Assembly (NCBI RefSeq): GCF_001005315.1
Contig: NZ_LBMG01000006.1
Location: 112,499 to 176,498 of the forward strand
DNA length: 64,000 bases
Reading direction: 5' to 3'
Source: Kordia jejudonensis
GTDB lineage: Bacteria; Bacteroidota; Bacteroidia; Flavobacteriales; Flavobacteriaceae
Below are positions 1 through 9,056 of this stretch, one piece after another (the stretch's first letter is position 1; each line of letters opens with the position of its first letter). The position numbers and the translations under genes were made by a program. A model generated the notes under the pieces. It saw nothing but the letters and a program-made list of their open reading frames with translations, did not search any database and was not told the DNA's origin.

Positions 1-821
1 TAAAATTGCGGATTCACAAAGATGAATATCATGAAAAAGTAACCAAAGTATTGGCACATATTCATCGTGGCGACATCTATGAAGCGAACTTTTGTCAAGA
101 ATTCTATGCGGAAAATGCAACGATTGATCCTGTATCGACCTATGCACATCTAAACGCAATTTCAAAACCACCATTTGCAACCTATATGCGTTTGAGTGAT
201 AAATACATCTTATCGGCTTCGCCAGAACGCTACATCAAGAAAAATGGTACGAAAATCACGTCGCAACCGATCAAAGGAACTGCAAAACGTGTGAGCAATC
301 CTGTGGAAGATAAAAAGTTGGCAACCGATTTACAAAACGACGAAAAAGAACGTGCTGAAAATGTAATGATTGTAGATTTAGTTCGAAATGACTTAGCAAA
401 AACTGCCAAAAAAGGAAGTGTGAAAGTTGAAGAACTATGCAAAATTTACACCTTTGATCAAGTACATCAAATGATTTCTACGGTCACTTCGGAAGTATCA
501 GAAACGCAAAATCCTGTTGAAATTCTTCGAACAACCTTTCCAATGGGAAGCATGACAGGTGCACCGAAAATTTCAGCCATGCAAATCATAGAAAACTTGG
601 AAGAAACCAAACGTGGCATCTATTCAGGCGCTATAGGTTACTTTGCACCAAACAACGATTTTGATTTCAATGTGGTCATTCGTTCTATCTTATACAACAG
701 TACCAAGCAATATGTTTCCTATTCGGTCGGTGGCGCAATCACAGCAAAGTCCATTCCTGAAAAAGAATACGAAGAATGCTTAATAAAAGCCAAAGCCATG
801 CGAGAAGCGTTGGAGTTGTAA
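1..821 (+). CDS. pabB: Aminodeoxychorismate/anthranilate synthase component I, 3' part
   Basis: Chorismate-binding enzyme of folate (PabB) or tryptophan (TrpE) synthesis; it aminates chorismate using ammonia from a glutaminase subunit. The visible 270 residues are the catalytic C-terminal part. They show IHRGDIYEANFCQ, the SPERY and QPIKGTAKR segments, ENVMIVDLVRNDL, and the signature FPMGSMTGAPK followed by GIYSGAIGYF. The reading frame is open to base 1 and family members are about 430 residues, so the gene is cut by the window edge; the in-frame TTG at 6 is not a believable start. The next plus-strand gene is tilS, an order common in flavobacteria, where this gene is usually annotated as PabB-like. 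PabB versus TrpE cannot be decided without the N-terminus. Confidence 0.9.
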   Translation, partial: KLRIHKDEYHEKVTKVLAHIHRGDIYEANFCQEFYAENATIDPVSTYAHLNAISKPPFATYMRLSDKYILSASPERYIKKNGTKITSQPIKGTAKRVSNPVEDKKLATDLQNDEKERAENVMIVDLVRNDLAKTAKKGSVKVEELCKIYTFDQVHQMISTVTSEVSETQNPVEILRTTFPMGSMTGAPKISAMQIIENLEETKRGIYSGAIGYFAPNNDFDFNVVIRSILYNSTKQYVSYSVGGAITAKSIPEKEYEECLIKAKAMREALEL

Positions 822-828
822 TCTAACT

Positions 829-1179
829 TTATGTTTGAAACAATTTCGGTTTTCTAATATAAGAAGCAAATATTGTAGCCATTACAATAAGCATGGCAAC
901 TTCAAAAGGCTTTCCTATATACATGTGAATCAATACAATAAAAATCATATATAATGACAGCATAGACGTGCCAATCAGTATTGTATTTTTATATAAATAT
1001 AAAGCTGTTGCTATCAAAAGATAGATTCCAGTTACAATCATAATTATGTTACTTTCAACAACTTTTCCTGTTTGATTTGGATCTAGTAGTTTATTCAATG
1101 CATTTGGAATATAAAAAAGTGTAATCATGGTAGACGGTAGCCACGTCAAACTTCTCTTAAGGTATTTCTTTACGCTCAT
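829..1179 (-). CDS. Small DoxX-like four-helix membrane protein
   Basis: A 116-residue protein with four hydrophobic segments, approximately residues 13-32, 43-62, 68-87 and 91-108. A short basic N-terminus (MSVKKYLKRS) precedes the first helix, which contains FYIPNALNKLL, and the protein ends on a basic tail (RKPKLFQT). Size and layout match the DoxX/DoxX-like family of Bacteroidota inner-membrane proteins, whose function is poorly defined. It is convergent with pabB, with 7 bases between the stops. A TAnnTTTG element lies just upstream of the start. The family call rests on topology and general look, not on a decisive motif. Confidence 0.6.
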   Translation of the reverse strand: MSVKKYLKRSLTWLPSTMITLFYIPNALNKLLDPNQTGKVVESNIIMIVTGIYLLIATALYLYKNTILIGTSMLSLYMIFIVLIHMYIGKPFEVAMLIVMATIFASYIRKPKLFQT

Positions 1180-1201
1180 TGTTTCATCGTTTAAGTTTGA
1201 C

Positions 1202-1209
1202 CAAATCTA
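1202..1209 (-). promoter_or_regulatory. Candidate Bacteroidota -7 element for the DoxX-like gene
   Basis: The minus strand reads TAGATTTG, matching TAnnTTTG, 23 bases before the ATG at 1179. No well-spaced -33 TTTG was found, so this is a weak prediction. Confidence 0.35.
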
Positions 1210-1293
1210 TTCTTTATTTCGGCAAAACGTAGCTATAAATAAGTATCTGTAGATACCAAAGAAGTAAACGTCGGTTATAAACTATAAAGCGTC

Positions 1294-1950
1294 TTAATCC
1301 TCTTCTTCCATCAATTCAATCTCTTCAGGTTCAGGTGGTGGCGGTGGCATTTCAGAAATAGATATTCGATTGTGTAACCAAATTTTTAAATCTGTTTTTC
1401 CTGAGATATCTTTATAAGCTTTGGTGAGTAGATGTAAGATATTGGGTAATTTTTCGATACCGTTTTCATCGTAAGACACATAAATCAATAACTTTTCAGG
1501 ACTGTCACATAAATGTGGAATCTTTCCATTATTCTCTAAATCTCTACGTAGTACATTCGTTAAACTATCTAAAGGATAAAAATGTTCATCCAATTTATGA
1601 ATCGTATCGTTATGAATTTCAATACTATTTTTTTGTTTGATTAAAATGCACGCATACTTTTTCCAACATGGATTTCGTAAATACACATTTGTGATCTCAT
1701 TCTGATGTTTCAATGTTATTTTTGGCAAACTATCATTGCAGGCAATTGCTTCTGTTCGCTCAATTAAAGCCTCAAAGTCTTCAAATTGATCGAGTTGCAA
1801 TGTGACACTCAAACTATCATTAAAATCAGGGATCATTCCAAAATTTTGAACAATTGGTTCAGCAGGAACAGTCTCTTTAGTAGTATTTTGACAACTGATA
1901 AGTATCAAAATCATAAAAAAGTATAGAGAAATAGTAAATTGAATTCGCAT
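1294..1950 (-). CDS. Predicted lipoprotein with acidic/proline tail
   Basis: A 218-residue protein not assigned to a family with certainty. The N-terminus MRIQFTISLYFFMILILISC is a signal peptide with a lipobox (LISC), so it should be a lipoprotein. Residues about 125-195 (LDSLTNVLRRDLENNGKIP, then IYVSYDENGIEKLPNILHLL) look somewhat like the periplasmic domain of ExbD/TolR, where a beta strand with a D/E pair precedes a helix. The C-terminus is PPPPPEPEEIELMEEED, a proline-acidic tail. Four other cysteines (C71, C95, C101, C148) lie downstream. It stands alone on the minus strand. The ExbD resemblance is an impression only; ExbD is an inner-membrane protein, not a lipoprotein. Confidence 0.6.
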   Translation of the reverse strand: MRIQFTISLYFFMILILISCQNTTKETVPAEPIVQNFGMIPDFNDSLSVTLQLDQFEDFEALIERTEAIACNDSLPKITLKHQNEITNVYLRNPCWKKYACILIKQKNSIEIHNDTIHKLDEHFYPLDSLTNVLRRDLENNGKIPHLCDSPEKLLIYVSYDENGIEKLPNILHLLTKAYKDISGKTDLKIWLHNRISISEMPPPPPEPEEIELMEEED

Positions 1951-2104
1951 AAGTTTAAAATGTATTGCAACAATTTGTACAAATATTATTCCATATTTTG
2001 AGCGTTTACGAATGTAGTAAATACTAATTGATTATGCTTTAATATGCTATTTATTGAAGTAATATTCAAGGTAAATCATAACATTTGGATAATATTTTCA
2101 ACCT

Positions 2105-2698
2105 CTATTTTTTATAAACTTTTTTTAAGTTTTCTCTAACTACAGAAATTAGGTCTATAGATTTGGATAACTCATTATATATTCTCAATCCATCTTCTAT
2201 TAATTTTTCTTTATCTATTGATTGTCCATTTATTAGTTTATCTAATTCAGAAAGAAATAGTTCTTGTTGTGCTTTTTTTGTTTGATGTATTTTATCAATT
2301 ATATATTCTGCATGTGAAGACATTTCAGCATTTATATATGGAGTAACTTTAGCAAGTCTAGTTGAGAGTTTTTCAAGCTTTTTTTTGAGTTTCGCAACAA
2401 GAGGTTTAGTTTTTACATTATCAATCACATAATTATTTTGACTTATATAATCCATAAGCTTTTTTCGAGTTTTCAGATATTCTCTTAAGTCATTCTGAAA
2501 ATAGCGTAGATTCCTCTCTACATTTTTTGCTTTTTCTTTATCAAAAAAAGACACAATATTATCATTGAGATTATTTATGAAAGAAAAAATTTCTGATGAT
2601 AATGATTTAAATTCATTTATTTCAACATCCTGCGCAGAGATTATACTGCTGTAAAATAAAAGCAAAAACAGACTGATAGTTAATTTAAGTTTAGTCAT
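2105..2698 (-). CDS. Secreted helical protein, unknown function
   Basis: A 197-residue protein that I do not recognise. The N-terminus has a Sec signal peptide ending ISAQ, typical of exported Bacteroidota proteins. The rest is charged and lysine-rich with long predicted helices, for example PLVAKLKKKLEKLSTRLAKV, suggesting a helical bundle or coiled coil in the periplasm. It has no cysteines and no sorting domain. Its start overlaps the end of the small membrane protein gene upstream (2691-2885) by 8 bases, so the two are probably co-transcribed and translationally coupled. The DNA is clearly more AT-rich than tilS next to it. Confidence 0.6.
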   Translation of the reverse strand: MTKLKLTISLFLLLFYSSIISAQDVEINEFKSLSSEIFSFINNLNDNIVSFFDKEKAKNVERNLRYFQNDLREYLKTRKKLMDYISQNNYVIDNVKTKPLVAKLKKKLEKLSTRLAKVTPYINAEMSSHAEYIIDKIHQTKKAQQELFLSELDKLINGQSIDKEKLIEDGLRIYNELSKSIDLISVVRENLKKVYKK

Positions 2699-2885
2699 TT
2701 TTTTTAGTTTTTGTTAATAAAAAAAAACCTATAATTAATAAGATTGTTGGTAGAATTAATTCAGAAATATCTAGTTCATTAATATCTCTACCTTGAAGTA
2801 ATTCAATAATAATATCTCTTCTGTAATATATTATAAAACAATTAATGACTAAAATAATTATTCCCGAAAGCCTTTTATATTTCAT
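2691..2885 (-). CDS. Small two-helix membrane protein
   Basis: A 64-residue protein with two hydrophobic segments (about residues 7-22 and 44-59) joined by a polar loop containing LLQGRDINELD, and a basic tail (TKTKKND). It overlaps the start of the secreted helical protein gene downstream by 8 bases on the same strand, which supports a real two-gene operon. No family was recognised. The short length leaves some chance that it is not expressed. Confidence 0.5.
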   Translation of the reverse strand: MKYKRLSGIIILVINCFIIYYRRDIIIELLQGRDINELDISELILPTILLIIGFFLLTKTKKND

Positions 2886-3082
2886 ATGAAATTTCTTTTA
2901 TTTTCGAAATAGTATTTCCAACTAACTATTTTTTAATGAAGTTTTTGTTTTAACTCAATAATAAAGCGTAAAGTTTTACTTTACTAAAGTTAAGGGAATC
3001 TTAACTAAAATCAAAATCTTATATTTCATAACACTATAATAACATTTCTAAGCGGTTTTTATTGATAATTCGGCTATTTAAT

Positions 3083-3090
3083 TATCTTTG
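3083..3090 (+). promoter_or_regulatory. Candidate -7 promoter element for tilS operon
   Basis: TATCTTTG matches the Bacteroidota TAnnTTTG consensus and lies 46 bases before the TTG start of tilS. Two CDSs follow with a 4-base overlap, so this would drive tilS and dsbD. Confidence 0.45.
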
Positions 3091-3136
3091 GCAATACTAA
3101 GTTTCATAAGGCTTGAAGTCTCTTTAACCTATTCGT

Positions 3137-4447
3137 TTGCTAGAGAATTTAAAAAAACATATTGCTAAAAAGTTACCGTTTTTACAACAACAAAAATTGC
3201 TAATTGCCATTAGTGGCGGATTGGACAGTGTTGTAATGGCACATATGTTTCATGCACTTCACTACAATATTGCCTTTGCACATTGTAATTTTCAACTTCG
3301 CGATGCAGAAAGTGATGGCGATGCGATTTTTGTGGAAAATTTAGCAAAAACATTGCAAGTGGAATGTCATACCAAAAAGTTTGATACTGAAAACTATGCA
3401 AATCAGCAGAAAGTTTCTATTCAAATGGCAGCACGTTCGTTACGATATGCTTGGTTTGAAGAACTAGCGACTACTTTTGAATACGATTACATTCTAACAG
3501 CGCACCATGCAGATGATGCGTTAGAAACGTTCATAATCAATCTGTCTCGCGGCACAGGAATCGACGGCTTAACGGGAATTCCAATGCAAAACGGAAACAT
3601 TATGCGTCCGTTATTGCCATTCACGCGAATTGAAATTTTAGCGTATGCAAAGCAGCACAAATTAGCTTGGCGAGAAGACAGTAGCAATGCGTCTACAAAA
3701 TACATTCGCAACAAAATACGACATGATCTTGTGCCAATGCTAAAAGAGTTGCATCCAACATTTATGGAGAATTTTCAAGCAACACAGCAACATTTACAAG
3801 AAAGTAAGCACATCATTACGGCTAGTATTGAAAAATTTCAAAAAGAAGTCATCACGGAAACTTCAGAAGGCGTTTTTTCAATTGATATAAAAAAAGTACA
3901 AGACAATCTATACCCAAAAGCATATCTATTTGAAATATTACGTCCATATGGTTTTACAGCTTGGAAGGATATTGTAGCTTTACTCAATGGACAAAGCGGA
4001 AAGCAAATAAATTCTAAAACCTATCGTTTGATAAAAGATAGAGTACATTTGTTATTGCAACCGTTGCATGCAGAAGAAAATATTGAAGCAGTCGAAATTA
4101 CGGAGCATGCAAGAAACATTACGAATCCGATACAATTACAGTGGGAAGAAGTTTCAACTGTGACAACAACGGGAAATTCAGTTTTGTATGTTGATAAAGC
4201 GTTGTTAAAATTTCCGCTAACCGTAAGAAAATGGAAAAATGGCGACTATTTTTATCCGTATGGGATGAAAGGCAAAAAAAAATTAAGCAAATACTTCAAA
4301 GATGAAAAGTATTCGTTGATTGATAAAGAAAATCAATGGTTGCTTTGCAATGAAGGACAAATCGTTTGGGTTATTGGAAAACGTTCTGATAACCGCTATA
4401 AACTAACTCAACCAACCAACTCAATTATTAAGTTTACACTGAAATGA
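3137..4447 (+). CDS. tilS: tRNA(Ile)-lysidine synthase
   Basis: TilS attaches lysine to C34 of the tRNA-Ile with CAU anticodon, which then reads AUA; it is an essential cytoplasmic enzyme. The PP-loop ATP-binding motif SGGLDS is at residues 26-31. FAHCNFQLR, ILTAHHADDALET and the RNKIRHDLVPML segment are family hallmarks. The C-terminal domain includes VRKWKNGDYFYPYGMKGKKK and SKYFKDEKYS, as in full-length TilS. The length of 436 residues is normal. The start is TTG at 3137: an in-frame stop lies four codons upstream and the N-terminus (MLENLKKHIAKKLPFL) aligns with flavobacterial TilS. It overlaps dsbD by 4 bases (ATGA), so the two are coupled. Confidence 0.97.
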   Translation: MLENLKKHIAKKLPFLQQQKLLIAISGGLDSVVMAHMFHALHYNIAFAHCNFQLRDAESDGDAIFVENLAKTLQVECHTKKFDTENYANQQKVSIQMAARSLRYAWFEELATTFEYDYILTAHHADDALETFIINLSRGTGIDGLTGIPMQNGNIMRPLLPFTRIEILAYAKQHKLAWREDSSNASTKYIRNKIRHDLVPMLKELHPTFMENFQATQQHLQESKHIITASIEKFQKEVITETSEGVFSIDIKKVQDNLYPKAYLFEILRPYGFTAWKDIVALLNGQSGKQINSKTYRLIKDRVHLLLQPLHAEENIEAVEITEHARNITNPIQLQWEEVSTVTTTGNSVLYVDKALLKFPLTVRKWKNGDYFYPYGMKGKKKLSKYFKDEKYSLIDKENQWLLCNEGQIVWVIGKRSDNRYKLTQPTNSIIKFTLK

Positions 4448-6888
4448 AAAAACTAATTACGTTATTATTTTTATGTGTTTCCAGCTTTGCTGTACATGCA
4501 CAAATGGACGATCCTGTTCAATGGACTTCAGAAATAGAACAACTTTCGGATACGGAATACAAGCTTATTTACAAAGCTGAAATTATAGACAAGTGGAAAT
4601 TGTATTCGCAATATCTAACTGAAAATAGCGGATTTCCAACAGAATTCATGTACGATTCTATTCAGAAAGCCAATGATTTTAAATTGGTAGGAAAAAATGA
4701 AGAGAGTGAAGGAATAACAAAGTTTGACAAAGTATTTCAAGCGGAACTTACGTTTTTTAAAGGTACGGCAACATTTACACAAAAAATAGAAATCACAAAT
4801 CCTGATGTAAAAACAATTACTTCTGAAGTCATTTATCAAAGTTGTGATGATGAAAAATGTGTATTGGGTGATAAAGAGTTTACATTTCAATTGCCAAGAA
4901 AAAGTAATACTGACAACGCTTTTGGCGGACAATCTAATGTATTAGAACCTGTAAAATGGGCAACTTCGGTAAACAAACTTTCAGATGATGAATATGAAAT
5001 TGTCTTAAAGGCAAAAGTTGACAAAGGATGGCATTTATATTCGCAAAAAAGTTATGGTGATTTAGGACCATTTCCAACAGAATTCAATTTTGAAGATGCA
5101 GGAAAAACCTATGATTTGGTTGGTAACGTGCAAGAATCGCCAACAAAAGATGTATTTGATAAGATATTTCAAATGGACATCTCTTATTATGAAAAAGAAG
5201 CAACATTTACACAAAAAATAAAACTCAAAGACAAAAACACCAAGATCATTAACGCTGAGGTTGTCTACATGGTATGTGATGATGAAAAATGTTTGCCACC
5301 AACAGGAGTTGACTTTGCCATTGCTTTAGATGGTAAAACGGCTGTACCTACGCAAAATGCAGAATTGACAGCAAAAGACATTCAACTTTCAAAAGAATTA
5401 GATTTACAAATTACTGGAAAAGACGAATTTAAAGATGACACAACCATTGCAGAAAAAAGCAATCTGTCTATCTTCTTTCTTGGATTTTTAGGAGGATTAA
5501 TCGCATTATTAACACCTTGTGTATTTCCAATGATTCCGTTAACGGTATCGTTTTTTACCAAAAGTGGTTCCAACTCCCAAAAAGGATTGTTTAACTCTAT
5601 GTTGTACGGTTTCTTTATCTTTTTGGTGTACTTTTTACTAAGCTTACCATTTCACGTATTAGATTCGCTCGATCCCGAAATACTCAACAACGTCTCCACA
5701 AACGCAACCTTAAACATCATATTCTTTGTTGTATTTGTCGTATTTGCGTTTTCATTCTTTGGATATTTCGAGCTGACATTACCAGCGTCGTGGAGTAACT
5801 CATTAGACTCAAAAGCAAATAATATTGGAGGTGCCATCGGAATCTTCTTAATGGCTTTGGTATTGGTAATTGTGTCATTTTCATGTACAGGCCCAATTTT
5901 AGGAGCTTTGCTAGGAAGTACCACACTAGCCGCAGGCGATCCTGCCATGAAACTTACCATGGGAATGAGCGGATTTGGACTTGCATTAGCGCTACCATTT
6001 ACACTATTTGCCATGTTCCCAAAATGGTTAAACTCATTGCCACGTTCAGGCGGTTGGCTAAACTCTGTAAAAGTTGTTTTAGGATTTATAGAATTGGCAT
6101 TGGCCTTAAAATTCCTTTCAAATGCTGACTTAGTATCACATTGGGGATTCTTAAAAAGAGAAATATTTATCGGAATTTGGGTACTATTAGGAATAGGATT
6201 AGCATTGTATTTATTCGGAAAATTAAAGTTTCCACATGATAGTCCAATCAAAAAACTAAGCTTTAGTAGAATTTCCTTTGGAATCTTAGTCGTAGCTTTT
6301 GTTGTGTATTTAATTCCTGGATTATCAAACACAAAATATGCAAACTTGAAACTATTGAGTGGATTTCCGCCACCATTATTCTATAGTTTATACGATCAGC
6401 AAGCTGGTGTAGAAAGTACGGAACACGGCGATTGTCCGTTAGGATTACCATGTTACAAAGACTTGGAGGAAGGAATTGCAGTTGCCAAAGCAGAAAACAA
6501 ACCAATCATGTTAGATTTTACAGGTTGGGCATGTGTAAATTGTCGAAAAATGGAAGAACAAGTCTGGAGTCAATCAGCCGTTTTTGATATTTTAAACGAA
6601 GATTACATCTTAATTTCTTTATATGTAGATGATAGAAAACCATTGCCTGAAGCGGAAAAGTTCCGTTTTGACAAAGGAAATGGAAACATCAAAAAAATTA
6701 AAACCTACGGAGACAAATTAGCTACATTACAAACGTTGAATTTCAATAACAATTCGCAACCGTATTACGTACTCATATCTCCAAACATGGAAATGCTACA
6801 AAAGCCAGTAGGTTACACACCAGATGCACAAGAATATGAAGATTGGCTGCAAGTTGGTATTGACAACTTTAAAAAGAAAAGTAAATAA
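4444..6888 (+). CDS. dsbD: Thiol:disulfide interchange protein DsbD
   Basis: DsbD carries electrons from cytoplasmic thioredoxin across the inner membrane to periplasmic reductants. An 814-residue protein with a signal peptide (SFAVHAQ). Two N-terminal alpha-type domains lie in tandem, at about residues 20-160 and 165-285, and each contains a CDDEKC motif. The membrane core (about 340-620) has the TPCVFPMIPLTVSFF and SFSCTGPILG cysteine motifs and about eight helices. A C-terminal thioredoxin-like domain has WACVNC (C697 and C700). E. coli DsbD has one alpha domain and about 565 residues, so the doubled N-terminus is the notable difference. Coupled to tilS by a 4-base overlap. Confidence 0.93.
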   Translation: MKKLITLLFLCVSSFAVHAQMDDPVQWTSEIEQLSDTEYKLIYKAEIIDKWKLYSQYLTENSGFPTEFMYDSIQKANDFKLVGKNEESEGITKFDKVFQAELTFFKGTATFTQKIEITNPDVKTITSEVIYQSCDDEKCVLGDKEFTFQLPRKSNTDNAFGGQSNVLEPVKWATSVNKLSDDEYEIVLKAKVDKGWHLYSQKSYGDLGPFPTEFNFEDAGKTYDLVGNVQESPTKDVFDKIFQMDISYYEKEATFTQKIKLKDKNTKIINAEVVYMVCDDEKCLPPTGVDFAIALDGKTAVPTQNAELTAKDIQLSKELDLQITGKDEFKDDTTIAEKSNLSIFFLGFLGGLIALLTPCVFPMIPLTVSFFTKSGSNSQKGLFNSMLYGFFIFLVYFLLSLPFHVLDSLDPEILNNVSTNATLNIIFFVVFVVFAFSFFGYFELTLPASWSNSLDSKANNIGGAIGIFLMALVLVIVSFSCTGPILGALLGSTTLAAGDPAMKLTMGMSGFGLALALPFTLFAMFPKWLNSLPRSGGWLNSVKVVLGFIELALALKFLSNADLVSHWGFLKREIFIGIWVLLGIGLALYLFGKLKFPHDSPIKKLSFSRISFGILVVAFVVYLIPGLSNTKYANLKLLSGFPPPLFYSLYDQQAGVESTEHGDCPLGLPCYKDLEEGIAVAKAENKPIMLDFTGWACVNCRKMEEQVWSQSAVFDILNEDYILISLYVDDRKPLPEAEKFRFDKGNGNIKKIKTYGDKLATLQTLNFNNNSQPYYVLISPNMEMLQKPVGYTPDAQEYEDWLQVGIDNFKKKSK

Positions 6889-6903
6889 GTTACCTTTACA
6901 ATT

Positions 6904-8736
6904 ATGAAAAAAATTATCAAATACATAAGTGTACTTACGCTAATTACATATTTTGTAGCATGTAAAGGGGAAGATAAATCTTCTGAAAAAGCACATACTG
7001 AAGCGGAAGTAACGGAACATTCGACGCGACTTAATGATTGGTTTCAGGAGCAATTTAAGCTTGACTTAAAAGATTCGCCACAAATGCAAACTCGTATTGG
7101 TGACAAAACTGATTATGGCAAATGGGATGATATATCGCCAGCAGCCGAAGCAAAGCAATTACAAATTTCAAAAGATCGCTTAAAGTGGCTTAGTGAAAAT
7201 GTAGATGAAACGTCTTTAGATGAGTTTACGGCGTTGAGTTACAAACTATTCAAACAACGTTTGGAAAATCACATAGCAGATCATACCTATAGATTGTATA
7301 ACTATCCATTGAATCAAATGCATGGAATGCAAGCGGAAATCCCAGCGTTCTTAATCAACATGCATCAAATAAAAGACGTAAGTGATGCAGAAGCATATAT
7401 TGAACGATTAAATGGTTTAAAAGGATTATTTAATCAAGTAGAAGCAAACCTAAAAGAACGTCAAGAAGCAGGCATTTTACCACCAAAATTTGTGTTCAGT
7501 CATGTTATCAATGATGCTAAAAATATCATCAAAGGACAACCTTTTGACAACAGCAAAACAAACAGCACGCTTTGGAACGATTTCATGTCAAAACTTGAAA
7601 AACTTGAAATAGCTGATGAAAAGCGTAAAACCCTAGAAGATGCCGCTAAAAAAGTATTACTCAATTCTGTACAACCTGCTTACAGTTCCTTAGTTGTATT
7701 ACTAGAAGAGCAGCAAAAAATAGCAACTACGGATGATGGTGCTTGGAAATTTCCCAACGGAGATGCATTTTATAATGTAGCGTTGGCAAGAACAACGACG
7801 ACAGACATGACGGCTGATGAAATTCATCAATTAGGTTTAGATGAAGTAGCGCGTATTCACAATGAAATGAATCAAATAAAAGAGCAAGTTGGTTTCAAAG
7901 GATCATTGCAGGAGTTTTTCAAATTCATGAAAAATGACAAGCAATTTTACTACGATGCAACGCCAGAAGGAAGAAACGCATACATGGACAAAGCCACAGG
8001 AATCATTGATTCTATGAAATCTCGTTTGGACGAATTATTCATCACAAAGCCAAAAGCAGACATTCAGGTAAAAGCAGTAGAAGCGTTCCGTGAAAAATCG
8101 GCAGGAAAAGCATTCTATCAGCGTCCAGCATTAGATGGTTCACGACCAGGAACGTACTACGCCAATATGTACACAATGGAAGCAATGCCAAGTTATCAAA
8201 TGGAAGCTTTGGCATATCACGAAGGAATTCCAGGACATCACATGCAAATTGCCATTGCGCAAGAATTACAAGACATTCCGATGTTTCGTAAACTAGGCGG
8301 ATACACGGCTTATATTGAAGGTTGGGGATTATATTCTGAGTTCATTCCGAAAGAAATGGGCTTCTATAGCGATCCATATTCTGACTTTGGACGTTTGGCA
8401 ATGGAATTATGGCGCGCATGTCGTTTGGTGGTCGATACAGGAATTCACGCTAAAAAATGGACACGCGAAAAAGGAATTGAATATTATGTAACAAACACAC
8501 CAAATGCAAAATCGGATGCAGTTAAAATGGTGGAACGTCACATTGTAATGCCAAGTCAGGCAACAGCGTACAAAGTTGGAATGAACAAAATCATTGAACT
8601 TCGTACAAATGCAAAAGAAAAGCTAGGAGACAAGTTTGACATTCGCGAATTCCACGAAGTCGTATTGAGCAATGGCGCAGTGCCACTTAACGTACTGAGC
8701 GATTTAGTTGACGTTTGGATTGCGAGCAAAAAATAA
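6904..8736 (+). CDS. DUF885 lipoprotein, putative metallopeptidase
   Basis: A 610-residue member of the DUF885 (PF05960) family, predicted zinc peptidases of the cell envelope. The leader has a lipobox (YFVAC, Cys at residue 20). The metal motif HEGIPGHH is at residues 439-446, followed by GWGLYSEF, where a downstream glutamate is expected to be the third ligand. Length is usual for the family. It starts 15 bases after dsbD on the same strand, so it is probably in the same operon, and is followed by a good intrinsic terminator. No substrate is evident. Confidence 0.92.
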   Translation: MKKIIKYISVLTLITYFVACKGEDKSSEKAHTEAEVTEHSTRLNDWFQEQFKLDLKDSPQMQTRIGDKTDYGKWDDISPAAEAKQLQISKDRLKWLSENVDETSLDEFTALSYKLFKQRLENHIADHTYRLYNYPLNQMHGMQAEIPAFLINMHQIKDVSDAEAYIERLNGLKGLFNQVEANLKERQEAGILPPKFVFSHVINDAKNIIKGQPFDNSKTNSTLWNDFMSKLEKLEIADEKRKTLEDAAKKVLLNSVQPAYSSLVVLLEEQQKIATTDDGAWKFPNGDAFYNVALARTTTTDMTADEIHQLGLDEVARIHNEMNQIKEQVGFKGSLQEFFKFMKNDKQFYYDATPEGRNAYMDKATGIIDSMKSRLDELFITKPKADIQVKAVEAFREKSAGKAFYQRPALDGSRPGTYYANMYTMEAMPSYQMEALAYHEGIPGHHMQIAIAQELQDIPMFRKLGGYTAYIEGWGLYSEFIPKEMGFYSDPYSDFGRLAMELWRACRLVVDTGIHAKKWTREKGIEYYVTNTPNAKSDAVKMVERHIVMPSQATAYKVGMNKIIELRTNAKEKLGDKFDIREFHEVVLSNGAVPLNVLSDLVDVWIASKK

Positions 8737-8761
8737 TCATGCTTACATAAAATATAGAAGA

Positions 8762-8790
8762 AACGAGTGCTGAAAAGTGCTCGTTTTTTT
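8762..8790 (+). terminator. Rho-independent terminator after the DUF885 gene
   Basis: AACGAGTGCT - GAAA - AGTGCTCGTT forms a 10-bp stem (two G-U pairs) with a GAAA tetraloop, followed by a run of T. It lies 26 bases after the DUF885 stop codon. Confidence 0.8.
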
Positions 8791-9056
8791 ATTCCGAAAA
8801 CCTAAAACCCTAAAACCCAAAACCGAATTACCTATTATTTTTTCACTTCCGTGAGATTGTACACGTTTCAATTAAAATATTGTAAACAGATATAAAAGTA
8901 TAGTTAAAAATAGTACCATTCTCTTTGTTTTCGTTCAGTTTGAAGCAACTCAGAACATCGAAAACAGGGAAGAAGTTGATAAGCTTAGAAATAGTAAGAC
9001 ACAAAAAAAAGCGGATACCATTGTATCCGCTTTTCAATTTCATATAAAATCAAGAA
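8791..9056. other. Non-coding spacer between convergent genes
   Basis: No convincing gene. The stretch between the DUF885 gene and the minus-strand T9SS gene holds the end of one terminator and a second one at 9007-9034. A minus-strand open frame here (8843-9043) overlaps that hairpin and looks accidental. Confidence 0.6.
9007..9034 (-). terminator. Strong bidirectional terminator after the T9SS gene
   Basis: AAAAGCGGATAC - CATT - GTATCCGCTTTT is a perfect 12-bp inverted repeat with A/T ends on both sides. It lies 22 bases beyond the stop of the minus-strand gene and can work in both directions. Confidence 0.85.

Noticed and set aside
5652..6332. 226-residue minus-strand frame opposite dsbD
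   Set aside because: It is the antisense of conserved DsbD membrane helices and has no start context or motifs of its own.
8843..9043. 66-residue minus-strand frame
   Set aside because: It runs through the strong terminator hairpin at 9007-9034 and has no recognisable protein features.
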